This document shows positions 12,796 to 26,399 of a stretch of 64,000 nucleotides of DNA, piece by piece. The notes under the pieces were generated by a model. The model was not told the DNA's origin, made no database searches, and was given only the letters and a program-made list of their open reading frames with translations. How positions within the stretch are numbered: the stretch's first letter is position 1; each line of letters begins with the position of its first letter. The DNA lies in the NCBI GenBank assembly GCA_936450465.1, contig OW388296.1, positions 50,915,750 to 50,979,749 of the forward strand. Direction: 5' to 3'. The DNA is from Gibbula magus (taxonomy: Eukaryota > Mollusca > Gastropoda > Trochida > Trochidae). A program made the position numbers and the translations under genes.

Positions 12796-15700
12796 ATCTG
12801 GTGTAGCGATACCTAAGCACCTAGTAGAGCATTAAATATGGCACCACGTCTGAACTTTCACAACCGCAAGAGACGTACATATCACCCTTTGACACTGAAG
12901 AGTTTCACAAAATTGTCGCAACATTTTTCGTCCAATACTGATAACCGTTTTCAATGGATAAGGCTTATCAGGTCGTATATTGCGATGTTTTATCCTCTAG
13001 TGTAACAATATGTTGTATAAACTTTAACAATAAATGGCAAATTTGAGAAAAGAATAATATAAATAAACGTGCTTGAAGGATTCGTTGGTTTATTATAGTT
13101 ACTTTATCTACAATTTATACCAGCTTGCCTTACTTCAGAAAAGTTTTTACATTTCTGCGACAACTCTCTTTTGATCTTGAGTTTAGTTTTAGCGATAACT
13201 TGCTAGGTTTGAATTGTTAATAAAAGCATCACGTTCCTGATATCGCAAGAAGTAGCGCTTTCGAACATACCATATATTTACATGCGCATAGTTATAGCAT
13301 GAACTCACTAGAGCCAGCATGATTAACCTTAGGAAGTACTTGCAGAATCGTGCAAGAACAAGCGCATAATTATGAACACACAAAGCTCCTACATCATTGT
13401 ATATTTTACAATCTCCGACCGCCGCCATCAAAATCACGAACAACACGGAAACTGCCCATATTTAATTCATAAGCGCGTAAAAGGAACGATCTATTGCAGG
13501 TCAGTTTTCTTATCATGAAAAAACGAAGTCAATCACTCCAAGGTCTATGTATAAATGTATACGTGGGATGAAATGTTCAGTCTCTAAAAGGAATGGAGAT
13601 TCTTTGTAACAATCAAAGTGCACATTTTATTACTTTCCAGAAACAGATGCATACCATAACGTAAATACGCCTATGTCTGGAGCAACTATTTTAAATTCAG
13701 CAGCGTCTCTTATAAAAGATGACGTTAAATTTTATTTTCCCGTGACTTCGACCTTTATTATCATTTGATTGTGAAAGAAAGGCTATAAATACACACACTA
13801 CCAAAAGAAATCGTAAATAAACCGCGAGAAATTGATTTTATGTCTCATTTGTCATTGATTTGGTTACATAAACATGTGTATGTTAATTACATAACTCCCA
13901 GAAGATATGTTCTTTTGGGGAATATAAAAATTGGCCATGCTCCTTTCAAAGTTTGCTCTATTTGATAATGTTGTTTAAAACCGTCGGTTGAAGTTTAGTC
14001 GTGAAGAAATATACTAGCATCTCCACAAGAACGTTGCCAACAAGTTTCTGAATTTAAATTTAGTATGTTTGTGAGTATGATGTGTGTCACCGGAGGGTCA
14101 GCACATTGTTACACTCAAACATGCGAGCAATGGCTGGAACTAGCGATCCATGGGTGATGCTGCGCTGAAACATTTACTCCACGTAAAACTACGTACCACA
14201 GCAGCCAAAGTTGCCAAGACCCTGACTCGAAATCCGGCCTCTTGATCCGAAGCCAAAGACGCAAACCACTACGCTATCCCGTCCCGATTTTATCAAAAAT
14301 AACCCATACAAAGTTTATGGTAGTGTAGCTTGATCTACAGTCGAGAACACAGGTAGCAAACTTTAGGTTAGTGAAAACCTCATTAGAGCAAAACTCCGCA
14401 TTTATTTATTTGCTCCCGGCTCTAAGTGAGCCTTTGCATATTCCTGTGTTGCGAAATCAATACCTATCTTATTTGTTCACCCCGTGATGTATCCCGCTTT
14501 CGCACCTCAAGCATATGCTTGGATCAAACTTAACTACTGAAACATGTACTTGAAACAATTTGATGTTCATTTGATGTCTTACAAGACAGCTCAGCAACTT
14601 GTGGTATGTACAGTCACAAACTAGGTGTTATTGGCGATTTGGTTGGGCAATAATATACATTATACTCGCAATAATCAGAGATTGTTGTACAACAAGGCAA
14701 TCCCACTAAAGGATACTACATACATATCTATACTTTACCAATGCATACTAATGAACAAATTGTAACATATATCTTGAACAGCTATAAATCCCTTAAAACA
14801 GCAATGTTTCATATACACGAGTGGTCAGCTTGTATAATCTTTGTTCGGTCAAGAAATAGAAGTACAGCTCGCACTAGGAACGCTTGTAGATGTGACTTCT
14901 AAATGCAATGATGGAATAGCAATCCTTTTTTAACTTCAGTATAGTGCCATCATTTCCCAGTCTTCCCTTTCTACCTGTATCTCTGCTGAAGTATGTAAAA
15001 CGCTCTCGTCATCGTGTGGCATCCCAAGTCACCTCAACTGATCAATTGTCCTAGAAAGTAGACCTGTGTCATTGATTGTCAGTGCTTCATTCTCAATTTG
15101 TGTATATAAGCGTAAAATCATAAGTGTATACCGATTCATACCAGCATATCTTTCCAACTGACCAAATCCTTATAAAATTAGTTTACTTTTTAGATATATA
15201 TATATTTTTTTAATGAATTTGTCATACTTTATTAAAAATATAAATTAATTTTTACATCTTTGTAATGTCATACATGTATTGTTTAATGCTACTTTGTGGT
15301 GTATGCGCCATATCTTTAATTTCTCTCTGTAAAATCGCTCATATACCACCGTGTGTGGTTTTAGAGACATAAATAATCTTTAATCTGGTGTAATTTAATT
15401 ACCACTTTCTTTTGCATCGCATCTATTGTTATCTGTTATTGTTATTGTAGACTATTGGTAAAAGAGCGCCACCTCTTATGATGTTTTGCACTTTATCATT
15501 TTAAATTATTTACATTAAAATTCCTTCCTTCTCTTTAGACTTGCAGATTTTGATTGAGTAGTGTTATTACTTTGGTGTATGTTGCTTAAATGATTCATAA
15601 CCGTAATTTATGATGCCTGAGCCCTCAGCCATCACAGTAATTGTAAATGCTATCTCGATTGACAAACTTACCGTAAGGGAATGTGATCCCTGCGTTGTTG

Positions 15701-16435
15701 GAGGATCAGTGATGATTGTACTTATACTGCTCTAATGTTGTCCAAATATTTAAGCTCAATGTATAAATTCATTTTTGTCAGAAAGGCTGTTTTCAGAGCT
15801 GATCCGGGAACGCTGAACAACAAGAATGCAAGACTGACAAACCTGTTGCCAGTGCAATTCTCTGAATTACTGTCTGTGCACGATTTCAACAGAATACACC
15901 GTGATGGAGAAACAATTTTCTGTTACATTGTGATTAGAAAGTCCTACAACTAAACGAATTCAAATTGGATGTTTTGGCTGGCAATTTGACAATAATGATG
16001 CTGTTACGATGACGTTAGTTAACCAATTGAGATAGTTTAAAGGAAAGTGCATTTAAATAACTTTCAATGCATATTCATAATTGAAGTCTGATAGCCACTT
16101 ACATATACATAGCTACGTGTAAATGTTATTGAATATGGTCTTTAAACAGTTAAATTCATTCATTTCAGCATTGTATATATCCACAATTTCATGAATTAGC
16201 ATATTTTCAAAAAGTTCAATGTTCTTAATTATAAACCTTATAAATGGGATTATAAGTATTGAACAATCATTTATTGTTATTTATATGTAATTTAAAATGC
16301 TTGAAATTTACTAAAAAGTTTACGTTTACGTTTTTAAAGGTTTAAGACCATACTTTCTGATAGATGAATCGGTAAATACTGTCAGCAGGTCATTCATAAT
16401 GATCATGTCATAATGTTCGAGTTGATCCTATCATA
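12796..16435. other. No gene seen apart from a SINE
   Basis: AT-rich sequence holding the decayed SINE at 14086. Frames at 13189 and 15735 have no recognisable domain. Confidence 0.5.
14086..14287 (-). mobile_element. tRNA-derived SINE, decayed copy
   Basis: Same family: CGAGCAATGGCTGGAACTAG, then CAAAGTTGCCAAGACCCTGA and the tRNA head CACTACGCTATCCCGTCCC. The 3' GAGGTGAG tail is missing and the body has many changes. Confidence 0.75.
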
Positions 16436-16439
16436 TTAA

Positions 16440-16793
16440 AGGGGCAGTAGCACGTTTTTTCGCTCAAGTAAGTTGATGAAATGTATTTGAAAAATAATTT
16501 CACCAATAGTAAACATCCTTCTCACTTCGGAAAATAAAGTTTAAAATGAGTGTACATGTTTCGGTAAAGCCATGGGAATCGTTTTTGTAATACAAAATAA
16601 TAAATTGTGTTCACAATAAAATGGCCGCCATGCAATTTTTGCTTTATACGCAACATAGTTTTTACCACTACAGATAATCGGTTTGTGCAATAAGATGTTT
16701 TACCCTCTAAAGTTAATTTAAATGACATAAACTATCATTATAAATGGGAAATATGAAAAAATAAAATTTGCAAAAGACGTGCTACTGCCCCTT
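16440..16793. mobile_element. TTAA-flanked MITE, complete copy (orientation A)
   Basis: The ends are AGGGGCAGTAGCACGT and its complement ACGTGCTACTGCCCCT. TTAA lies at 16436-16439 and, after one extra T, at 16794-16797. It is the reverse orientation of the 11.2-kb copy. A - strand frame of 68 codons within it (MSFKLTLEG..., 16525-16728) is nearly the same as a frame in the 22.2-kb copy. Confidence 0.8.
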
Positions 16794-16797
16794 TTAA

Positions 16798-18599
16798 TAC
16801 AGATCTTGATGACAAATCTGATCTTTCGTAAATACCCCTTCTGTAAACTGCTTATTTAGAGGATATTTTGTTAATGATAATGATACATTTTAGGGTTATC
16901 GTCCTCTCAGAACATTCTTGCTTATGATGTAAGTTGTTCTTGAAAAACATCACAAATTCTTTGACACATTGAAGAAGGATGAATTTTAAAATTACAATCT
17001 CTCGAACATCACATGTTTGATAATAAGTCAAGGCTATCAAAGGCTATGGGCACTCTCATTAGAAAAAAATCGTTACACTCATTAAGTAAATTAATGACAC
17101 ATGGCCTGTGCTCGTGCTGGCGGTAATGTTTAACGTCCGTAGTGTCACATTGAGGTCTGAGTCGGGACTCTGATTAACCCAATCATAGTTACCTAACTGG
17201 GGTACTTCACTTCTCGGGAAGAGTCATCGTAGTGATGGCGAGGTCTGAGCCCTCTGAACAACTTGATTGACATGACGAAAGATATGTTGGCTTTTTATGC
17301 CAAGGGACACTCAATGTCTAACGTGGATGTATGGACAAGTGCGTCAACTAACGATCTTTGACTAATTTCATAATACATTGTCATTCACAGTCATACCTCG
17401 ATAATTCGATCACTTCTGTTTTTCATTGTTCGGTTTACTGAAATGCACACAACATGATGGAGTTACCCCCCGTTAAATTCAATGCACACATGGAATACTC
17501 ACATTCACATTTCAGAAATTTATTGCATTTCGGGGCCAGAAGGCCACGATTACAGTTTGAGATACACTGTCACTGGATAACAATGACTTAAAAGCGCTAT
17601 CTTAATTTAAATAGTTTTTCCTTATACAAGTAGGTTGCGAAGCAGAGCAACAAGTTACTTTTTGTTGTTGATAACAAGGTGGTGAATTGTTGAGTACATG
17701 GATACTTATAATAATACTATGGTAGATAGTTGTCAAGAATTTGAGCATAATAAGGGCATATTAACCAAAATATGATTCTCATCTTATTCACCCTGGGCAT
17801 AATATATCAGCTAGATTAACAATCCAACAATTAAAAATACATTTAGTAACTTTAACATCATTTGAGCAACATCTAAACTTAGTTAAAGTCCTTCTCAATT
17901 GTACAGATTTTATACAAAACAAAAATATTACGGTATTTAGCTGCGTTTTAAAGGTACAATATGTAGAAGAATTTCACATTCCCCACCTGTTACAAATAAC
18001 TCGAACTTGTTAAACTTAACCGATTTGTTAGAATATTTGAAATTTTAAAAAGCATGATGCATCAGTTCACCTTTAACTTCAGTCATATTACATTTTAGTC
18101 ATTCAGTCATTTCTTATGAGACTGTACTCTCCAGAAACGACCCACGCCAGTCAGATATATTAATGTAATATGTTCCTTTGAAAAATAACTGTTTTAAACA
18201 ATCTTAAAATCAACAATTATATGTTCCATATCTATACCACATTCACACTGCTACCTTAATAGTGTAGTTACAGTGATCGTTGAATGTAACAAACATGGTT
18301 TAATCAAAAGACATATGCATCATTAATGCAGCTTTCCCTCCATCCACCTCTCAACATACGATATCTTCATTTAAATGAAGGTCTTTCTTGTGGCTTTTCC
18401 ACGATCCGACTATCGTCCAAACTCATGTACAATTCCTAATGGTATCTGTAAGGTTCATGCATGTCTTCTTATAAGGGTATGTTTTATTGTAGTTAATTCT
18501 CTCGTATTTCAGTATTTGAACCGAAAGACCCAATCCCATCTTTCAAATATAAACTAGTCTCTGTGTATTAAGCTGTGTGTTACATGTGGTATTTTCAGG
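16798..18599. other. No gene seen; possible SINE-like remnant
   Basis: 17110-17345 is less AT-rich and has SINE-tail-like GTTTAACGTCCGTAGTGTCA and ACACTCAATGTCTAACG near its ends, but I cannot assign it. The remainder is plain AT-rich DNA. Confidence 0.4.
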
Positions 18600-20060
18600 A
18601 CCGCTGTGACATATTATTCAGTGTTATCGTTAACTTCGTTGGCTGGCAGAAGCATATGAGTCATATAAAGGGATTGATCACATTGACTAACAGATGACAG
18701 CCTGTTTGGCACTTGTATCATGTCTTATCGGATCATGTCGCATTTTCAGGACATAACATCATCAGTGATGGGGAAATTGTGTGGCTGGGATTTTCTCTTG
18801 CAGAGGCTGTAATCTGTTAAAAGCTTATTGGCGATGAGATTAGTTTGGTGTTATTTGCCAACCTCATCTGAGATACGTATCCTCCATAGAATGTATACCA
18901 ATGGGAGGAATGATGTAAGGGGGCTTTTTCAATCTTACATAAATTGAATGATAGGCAGTCTTGGTGATGATATTGCGCTCATCTCCTGATCCTTCACTTC
19001 AGAGGTTTGGATGGTTAAGGTGAGGTGAGGTGAGGTGAGTTTGGATTTAACGCCGCTCTTGGCAGTATGTAATGTTTAAGGTGAGGTGAGGTGAGGTTAG
19101 TTGGGTTTTAAGTATACACTGTTTAAGACACACTGGTTTAAGTTTACAATGTGTCAGGTAGAACATCTGCTAAACAGGCCGGATGACATAAAATGAACTG
19201 CAAGAACGATTTGTTGGTTCCTCAAATATGTTTAAAACAGAGAAACCTACCAATAAAGATAAAACAAACATGTGCGAACCAAACTGTACGACAAACATTG
19301 TTTCTTTGTAATATGAGTGAAAAGATTTAAATCAATTATTTTAGAATGGTATCTATTATCCAAAGATTTTGCAATAAATAACACGTTGGTTTATAATTGT
19401 TTGTGATCACATTTCATGATATCATTTGTGTACAATACATAAATCAAAGATCACATGACCAATTCTGGAGGGTACCAACACTTCTGCCAAAAGTACATCC
19501 TAACACTAGATTAAGTTCAATTATATAATACGCCGACATGTTTGGTTTAATGATACGAAAACACTGGTCATTCTGAAACAAACATCACTGTATCTACATA
19601 CCGTTAATTTTCTCATGTACACACCGCCAGACTTCATATGGAGATTTTACAAGAGTTTCCTGCCTAGCTGGCTGTGAACTGGGTCTATCGTTTCACTGTC
19701 ATTGGAATAAGACTCTCCTTTAATCTTGTAGTAAATCGTAAAGAAGAGGTACTTCATTCCATGTTCAGCTAAGAATTGCCATCAAAAGGAAAACATCTTC
19801 TCGTGTCAACCCATGCATCATAATTCCACAAAGTTTTTTTTTCTATAATCTCCGGCTGATGATTAATTAGCTTGCAGAATGTCGAAGCTTCTTTGAATAA
19901 CGTTTGTGTTTTGAACTCGAATGTATCAAATCTATAATTGGATTGGACGTGAGGGTCAATAAAACATTCACATCTGCTTCATGTATAACTCGGATGAAGT
20001 AAATCATTCTTTATGGAATACTTTTTCCATCTTTAGGTCATGGTGTGTCGTTCATCACAT
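18600..20060. repeat. Duplicated intronic block A, copy 1
   Basis: It matches 26400-27320 in order: CTTATCGGATCATGTCG, AAAGCTTATTG, TATCCTCCATAGAAT, CCATGTTCAGCTAAGAATTG, and GGGTCAATAAAACATTCACA with CTTCATGTATAACTCGGATG. It differs by substitutions and by insertions (for example the SINE tails at 19.0 kb). No gene is seen in it. Confidence 0.75.
19014..19110 (-). repeat. SINE 3'-tail fragments in tandem, with GAGGT repeats
   Basis: Two runs of GGTGAGGTGAGGTGAG (about 19017-19040 and 19079-19098) each precede a gastropod/bivalve-type SINE tail (TTTAACGCCGC in the first). Two tail-only fragments next to each other suggest insertion of one into the other, or a tandem duplication. Confidence 0.55.
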
Positions 20061-20639
20061 ATTACTGCATATGAATTACATTGTTGAAACTGATCACACC
20101 CTTGATATCAAACTATCATTGCAATGAAACATATACATATCAAAATAAGATTTGTGAATACACAAAAAAACTGATTGAATATTGATCGTTTATTGATTTT
20201 GCGCACATTTCATGTTGAGATATTTATTATAATCTCTTGCTTGACGTATTCATAGTAATTTCACGATACATATCGGATAAAAATTCCTTTGATCCTCGCT
20301 CTTGTGTAATTTACTCTAGAATACAAATTGTTATTTTATTCTTACAGAAGCCACTGGTTATTTTGTCGAAAGGCTTGTTTTATCTTATCTTGTATGCACC
20401 TGATGAACTCGATTATTTACTCTAGTGGCAATAGATGATAGAACTGCCGAACATCCACAAGCGTACTGTGAAAGTTAAGAGAATCTGGTAAATAGTGAGA
20501 ACTTTGGTATAAATTGTGCACCATTACAAACGTTACCGAATAAAAAAGAGTTTAATCATTTTGGATATAGTATTAGTAAGAGAAAAATGTTTTATAAAGA
20601 ACCAACATGACATTTAAAACATGTGAATAATCGCCTCTT

Positions 20640-20860
20640 GACTGAGATAGAGAAGCAGCGGGATCAACGTTCGAAGGCAAAGTTGGTTACCATTGATTCA
20701 ACTTGGGTTTTGCAATGATCAATATAAATCTTGATTGTGATTAAACGTTTTTGCTTCACTGGTTTGACTATGACAGATCAGGCAAGAAAAAAGGAACTTT
20801 CAGACCCAATGTTCAAATTGCCCTAGGGTCATTGATTTTACATGTGATCTAAGTTTATCC
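20640..20860. repeat. Duplicated intronic block J, copy 1
   Basis: TTTTGCTTCACTGGTTTGAC, TTTCAGACCCAATGTTCAAA and the flanking ACTGAGATAGA match 28500-28740 in order. Together with blocks A and G this extends the colinear duplication. Confidence 0.6.
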
Positions 20861-22227
20861 TAAGTGGTATTTTTTTTAAAATCCTGATAAACACAATTGA
20901 AAGAAAGAACTATCTCAGATAGTCAATTGCAGTGTCCCACCATGTTAGGATTGTGTGCGATCTGATGCAACACATACTGGGGCCTTATAACTACATGTAG
21001 GTCATTATTAGCTGACAGGATATTTTTGCAAACGATTTTAATCAATTTTGCGGGCTTGTAAATGACTTAGGTCAGCAATACGCTAATATTTAAAGCTTAC
21101 CTTTATTATTACGGTTTATTTGGCTTATATTAAAGAAAAATTATTGGCTTTGACGTGGTATATTATATTGAATGATAATATGATGACATCATTCTGGCAT
21201 ATAATTTCAAACGGACATGGGATGTCTTCGTCAAGCCCTTGTTGGTAGTACAATACTTTTGTTCCTTCTCTGATATCTGTACAACAGGTCTCCAACTACA
21301 AACCCATTGATGAACAGAGGACAGTATACGGATAGTCCATTTAAACAGTCACCAGGTCAACTGTCAACATCATTTTAGCGTAGTGAAAGTTCATTTGTCA
21401 ATTCATTTGTCAGTGCCACAAGCTTAAGTATCCCCAATGTAAATCCATCATTGTTAGAGAAGAGGTTAATAGATTGTCTCTAATGTCTCTAGCTCGCACG
21501 GTCTCCGTTTAGCCAATGTAGTGAAAGGATCATTAAGTGTAGTTCTTTTGTAAAATGAAAATCAGGATTGTGTTGTATCGTATATCAACGCAGGTAAATA
21601 GTTTCTTTTATTTATAATAGTGAGTATTGTACATACGATCCTAGAAGTTAAAGAGAACACTATGCAAATCGCATACATAAAGATTATGTATTTTAAATGT
21701 ATTGTACAATAAACGCTATGTACATAATTGCGTTTATTAAAACTTATATAAACAAAATATAACAACCAATATGTGGTTACCGATAGTTTCTCTACTCTCA
21801 TTCTCTTAATTTAAATAAAATGAAGATGTTATGAGTAAAGTATTGTATCTGTAATTGGATTTGATTTGTAAGATGTATTATCCGAGCTTAGGCAAAGAAG
21901 TTAAGTACATTTTGAAGGATATTGTAGATGTAAAGTTTAAGCTTGTGGAATATTTTCTTTGTTTTGTTTAATTTTGTGTTTGCACAATTATTGAAAATTC
22001 ATTACCTCACGTCAGGTTGAATGTTCCGAGTATGTCGAGATGTATCTCCAAATATTCTGGTTCTTATTGGTGGAACTTCAATTACATGTGTGATTGTATA
22101 TTAATGAAACCTCCTTCCAATATAAACAAGGGCAGTACTTTGTCTGAGATTTGCAAAACATGACATTCTGCACGGCATTATTATACCCATTGACGTTTTT
22201 TACGAAAACTCTTAGGGTACTCTTTAA

Positions 22228-22552
22228 AGGGGCAGTAGCACGTCTTTTGCAAAATTTATTTTTTTAAATTTCTCATTTATAATGATAGTTTATGTCAATT
22301 AAATTAACTTTAGAGGGTACAACATCTTATTACACAAACCAATTATCTGAAGTGGTAAAAACTATGTTGCGTATAAAGCAAAAATTGCATGGCGGCCATT
22401 TTAATGTGAACACAATTTATTATTTTGTATTACAAAAACGATTCCCATGGCTTTACCGAAACATGTACACTCATTTTAAACTTTATTTTCAGAAGAGAGA
22501 AGGATGTTTCACTATTGGTTAAATTATTTTTCAAATACATTTCATCAACTTA
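22228..22552. mobile_element. TTAA-flanked MITE, copy truncated at the right end (orientation B)
   Basis: It starts AGGGGCAGTAGCACGTC after TTAA (22224-22227) and follows the family for about 325 bases. It breaks off near 22552, before the right terminal repeat. A + strand frame from 22292 reads MSIKLTLEGTTSYY and then KTMLRIKQKLHGGHF. Confidence 0.75.
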
Positions 22553-22584
22553 TGTACATGAACATATGTACATTGCGTGCATTG

Positions 22585-22780
22585 CAGGCTATACTAATAC
22601 TGGTTGGATATAAAACCCTAATGAGACTTCCTCAGCCAAGTAGTTTTATTTGGACCAAAATGACAGATGGCTTTCTGGTAATTATTGACATATATGTAGC
22701 TAGGTAACATAGTTACATCTTATACTATATTCTTATCATTGCATCATGAGATAATTTCATAACAGTTTTAGTATCAGAAA
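22585..22780. repeat. Duplicated intronic block G, copy 1
   Basis: It starts straight after the truncated MITE at 22552. CCTAATGAGACTTCCTCAGC and TTGCATCATGAGATAA correspond to 29725-29920, where no MITE is present. Confidence 0.5.
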
Positions 22781-22901
22781 GAAAGCATTTTTTGTGAACA
22801 GAAATGATTTTCGAAATATGTGCATACTCTTCTTTAGGCGAACTAAAGTACAGACTGAACTGTGAACTGAAAAAGCAACAAACATGCAGGGAGTCATCCA
22901 A

Positions 22902-22906
<5 letters not shown>

Positions 22907-22965
<59 letters not shown>

Positions 22966-22967
22966 AT
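22907..22967. repeat. (TA)n microsatellite
   Basis: About 30 TA units with a single TTTA interruption near 22951. The long Tyr/Ile run in the + frame at 22804 comes from this repeat and is not coding evidence. Confidence 0.95.
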
Positions 22968-23569
22968 CCCAAAGTTGATACAAACTGACCGATATGGTAT
23001 CTCTATATTGAGATATCAAATTCCGCCATCAACAATATTATCAATTTCCTTCAAATAGGCATCATCGTTGTTGCTTAGCTCCACTGAAATAGGTGATGGC
23101 CATGGATTGACCTTTCTAGCCATGCAACAATAAGAGTTCAAACTTGCATATTACATCATGCAGAGTTATCTTGCGAAAATGGTTCATGTTTTATTGGAGG
23201 TTATCTTAACACTTTTTCACTATCTCCAATAATTACTAATAGAATTCACGTTATTATTCCACGTTATTTCTTTAACATATATATAATTCTAACATACAGA
23301 GATATATAACTTTTCATTGGACAAGATCTCAAACTAGATAATATTTTATCCCACATAGACTAATTTAGTTTATATACATGTATGATGGTTCCATATACAT
23401 ACGGAATATATATATTAATAATCAATAGATCAACTGTGTTAACCAACGTGTTCAATGCAGACTACATCTCATCATTTGCCAAAGAAGACATGAATTGCAT
23501 ATGCATCGATCTTTTGACATTTACGTATTAAAATTCGAATATTAGGTTGGTCTGATTTTCCGGCTAAAA

Positions 23570-23990
23570 GACTATTTCCGTTCACTTATTACAACCTCAT
23601 GGAAAATAATACCAGATTTTAAAATCAAATGTCTAAGAATGTTTGCTGACGGCTCCGAGACATGCTATAAGAAGTGTATTGAATTAGACTCAATCAACAG
23701 ATGCGCTGTTTGCCTTCAGTCTTTTACATCGCCATTTCCCAAGGTCAAGCATGTTCTTATTACGTCATTGAAAGCGGGAAGTAGCTTGTATTGAACGCCT
23801 TGGAAGTATGATGCTATATGGTGACGTTAAATGCTGGAGAAGCATAATCTGATATTGATATTGTTGAAAGTCCAAATAATGATAACATTGCCCTTAGGCT
23901 TATTAAATACAAGATGGCCATGTATGGATCTATCTATTCACACAGCGTTAATAATCCATACTTGAATATTGAGAAGGAGGGAACGTTGGT
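23570..23990. repeat. Duplicated block B, copy 1
   Basis: Landmarks: GCTGACGGCTCCGAGACATG, AGAAGTGTATTGAATTAGAC and TTATTACGTCATTG. Three further copies lie at 33540, 47395 and 52600. The 71-codon frame at 23914 is not shared by the sisters, so it is probably chance. Confidence 0.7.
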
Positions 23991-24329
23991 CATAAGAGAA
24001 CCTCATGTCTTATGCAACTTTCATATACTAGTAATTCGTGTGGAACAAATTGAAGGTATGTTGTATAATGTATTCCAATTAAGCGTCACAGTTATCATAA
24101 GGTATCCTTCTGTTTCTCTTTTACGTTAGCTTTGCTACACCATTCTAAATATTGCCAAGTTCCAATAGAACATTTAAGAATGTGTGCCTCCTGTGCCTCA
24201 TTTTAAACTTTTCTTCTGAATGTATTCACACAAATCAATGATCATCATGGATTCAATCTACTTTGGTCTACTTCTCATTTGGGTGAATGTACATGCAATG
24301 ATGGGGATCTAAAAAAAGGCATGGAGGAT

Positions 24330-24620
24330 CGCTGTCACGGGAGTAACTAATCCAATGAAAAACACTGTGAAATCACTATACTCCTTACACCCTCCTCGGC
24401 TGTCATCCATGGAGATTGATAGGAGGTCGATGTTGTGAGAAGCAGAGTGTAAGAGTTAAGGAGAGTTTCTGTGATGAGACTTCAAGGGATACAGGATGGG
24501 CCTTGTTCGATACACAGTAGCACATCATCCAGAAAATGATCATCCTATGGTACTCTAATATGTTTAATGGTGCTTAACTGTGCATGATCCGTCAACAGGT
24601 TTAATACTGTAGTGCTCAGT
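24330..24620. repeat. Duplicated block C, copy 1
   Basis: It shares about 110 near-identical bases with copies 2 and 3, from TGTCATCCATGGAGATTGAT (24401) through GGATACAGGATGGGCC. Outside this core the similarity is weaker. Confidence 0.8.
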
Positions 24621-24834
24621 TACCATAGGATTTAATCTGTAATGCAAAGCGGAGTTTCCCCATTTGAAATGGTTGAAGAGAGGCAGGTGTATTAAAATGG
24701 TCCAAACGAGTCATCTACATTTATGTGTGACTTTGTAAACTTTATTCGACTTTGAATGATGCTTATTGATTGTTGTACTCCTACAAAAACATGTTATCTA
24801 TGACCAAACCTTCCACAAACGATGACTGAAAGTG

Positions 24835-25059
24835 GTTTCCACTTGAAACATGACTGGCGGTACATCTTCCTGAGGATATTAGTACGAAGCCTAGACAGGC
24901 ACTAGAGGGGAAGAGCTTCCTCTTCTACCTCTTAACGTCAATCATTTATTTGTTGGACTGTCATGGGTAGAGTTATTAAAGATAGACATATTGTCTCGTC
25001 TCTGTGGTATTCGGGGAAAAGGAGAAACGTCTCCTTGAATGTCAAATTACCTTGTCGTA
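24835..25059. repeat. Duplicated block D, copy 1 (precedes the minisatellite)
   Basis: CCTCTTAACGTCAATCATTT, TTGGACTGTCATGGGTAGA, GTCTCGTCTCTGTGG and GTCAAATTACC are shared with 31310 and 37905. Confidence 0.65.
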
Positions 25060-25680
25060 GTGATAATACCCTTACTCTCTTCGTTGTGATAATACCCTTA
25101 CTCTCTTCGTTGTGATAATACCCTTACTCTCTTCTTTGTGATAATACCCTTACTCTCTTCGTTGTGATACTTCCCTTACTCTCTTCGTTGTGATAATACC
25201 CTTACTCTCTTCGTTGTGATAATACCCTTACTCTCTTCGATGTGATAATACCCTAACTTTCTTCGTTGTGATAATACCCTAACTTTCTTCGTTGTGATAA
25301 TACCATGTCTTCGTTGTGTTAATACCCTTACTCTCTTCGTTGTGATAATACCATTACTCTCCTTGTTGTGATAATACCCTAACTTTCTTCGTTGTGATAA
25401 TACCCTCAGACCTTACTCTCTTCGTTGTGATAATACCCTTACTCTCTTCGTTGTGACAATACCCTTACTATCTTCGTTATGATAATACCCTGACTTTCTT
25501 CGTTGTGATAATACCATTACTTTCGTCGTTGTGATAAAACCCTTACTCTCTTCGTTGTGATAATACCCTTACTCTCTCCGTTGTGATAACACCCTTACTC
25601 TCTTCGTCGTGATAATACCATTACTCTCTTCGTTGTGATAATACTCCTACTCTCCGTGTTTTGATAATACCCTTACCCTC
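25060..25680. repeat. 26-bp minisatellite, about 24 units
   Basis: The unit GTGATAATACCCTTACTCTC plus TTCGTT is repeated with scattered substitutions and a few short units. It lies in duplicated block D just after GTCAAATTACC. The matching place in sister block D3 (38060-38098) has a single unit-like sequence, ATTGCGATATTTACCCTTTC plus AACATCGT, so the array seems to have grown from unique sequence. Confidence 0.95.
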
Positions 25681-26399
25681 CATTTTACTACCATTTTAAG
25701 AAGTATGGAACTCAACAGAACGTGGATGGTTTTGAAAATTTGGTATTCCTAAGTTGCTGTTTGAACACCCTCCGTCGATCAAAATCTGATACATTAGGAG
25801 AGCAGATACATACTGTACACCTTTCCAAGGTAACAAGACCAAATCTAATTTGTAGTTGTGTGTTTATATGTTGATAGGACAGATGTATCATAAATGTATC
25901 ATTTGTGTTATCATCTTACCTTATATTTATATGTCATATATTAATAGTGTCGTAAATATTCATTATCATCCGATAAGTAGACCATTAGTAGAACTTGCAT
26001 GTAAGCATTTTTAAATTGTCAAAAATAATTTTAAAAACCTGTTGATTGCCAAGGATATATACAATTCTGCTAGTTAATGAATATGGTACTCCTCATATTT
26101 AAAACTGTTATTTAAAAAATGTAATTCTTGTTTTCTCAAGTTAAACTAGTCTTCAAGAGAAATGAAACTTTTTGAGGGCAGAAAATCACTTCAGTTTTCT
26201 ACACAAACTCTGCATGTTAAGTTTCCATTTTCTTTCGAAACTCTTGCATTTTAAATCCCGAATGTCATTTATCAAAATGCGTGCTGTAAGAATGTGTTAT
26301 ATTTGATGTTTACATTTATTCTAAATATGTCAGAAATGGTTTTACTTAGTAACGCCTCTTTAACTTTATCCTCTGAATTGGGGGACGTTTTTGTCATAT

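Noticed and set aside
22804..23058. + strand frame with a long Tyr/Ile repeat
   Set aside because: It is a translated (TA)n microsatellite.
25060..25680. CRISPR array, considered because of regular ~26-bp repetition
   Set aside because: The repeats are head-to-tail with no spacers, in animal DNA; it is a minisatellite.
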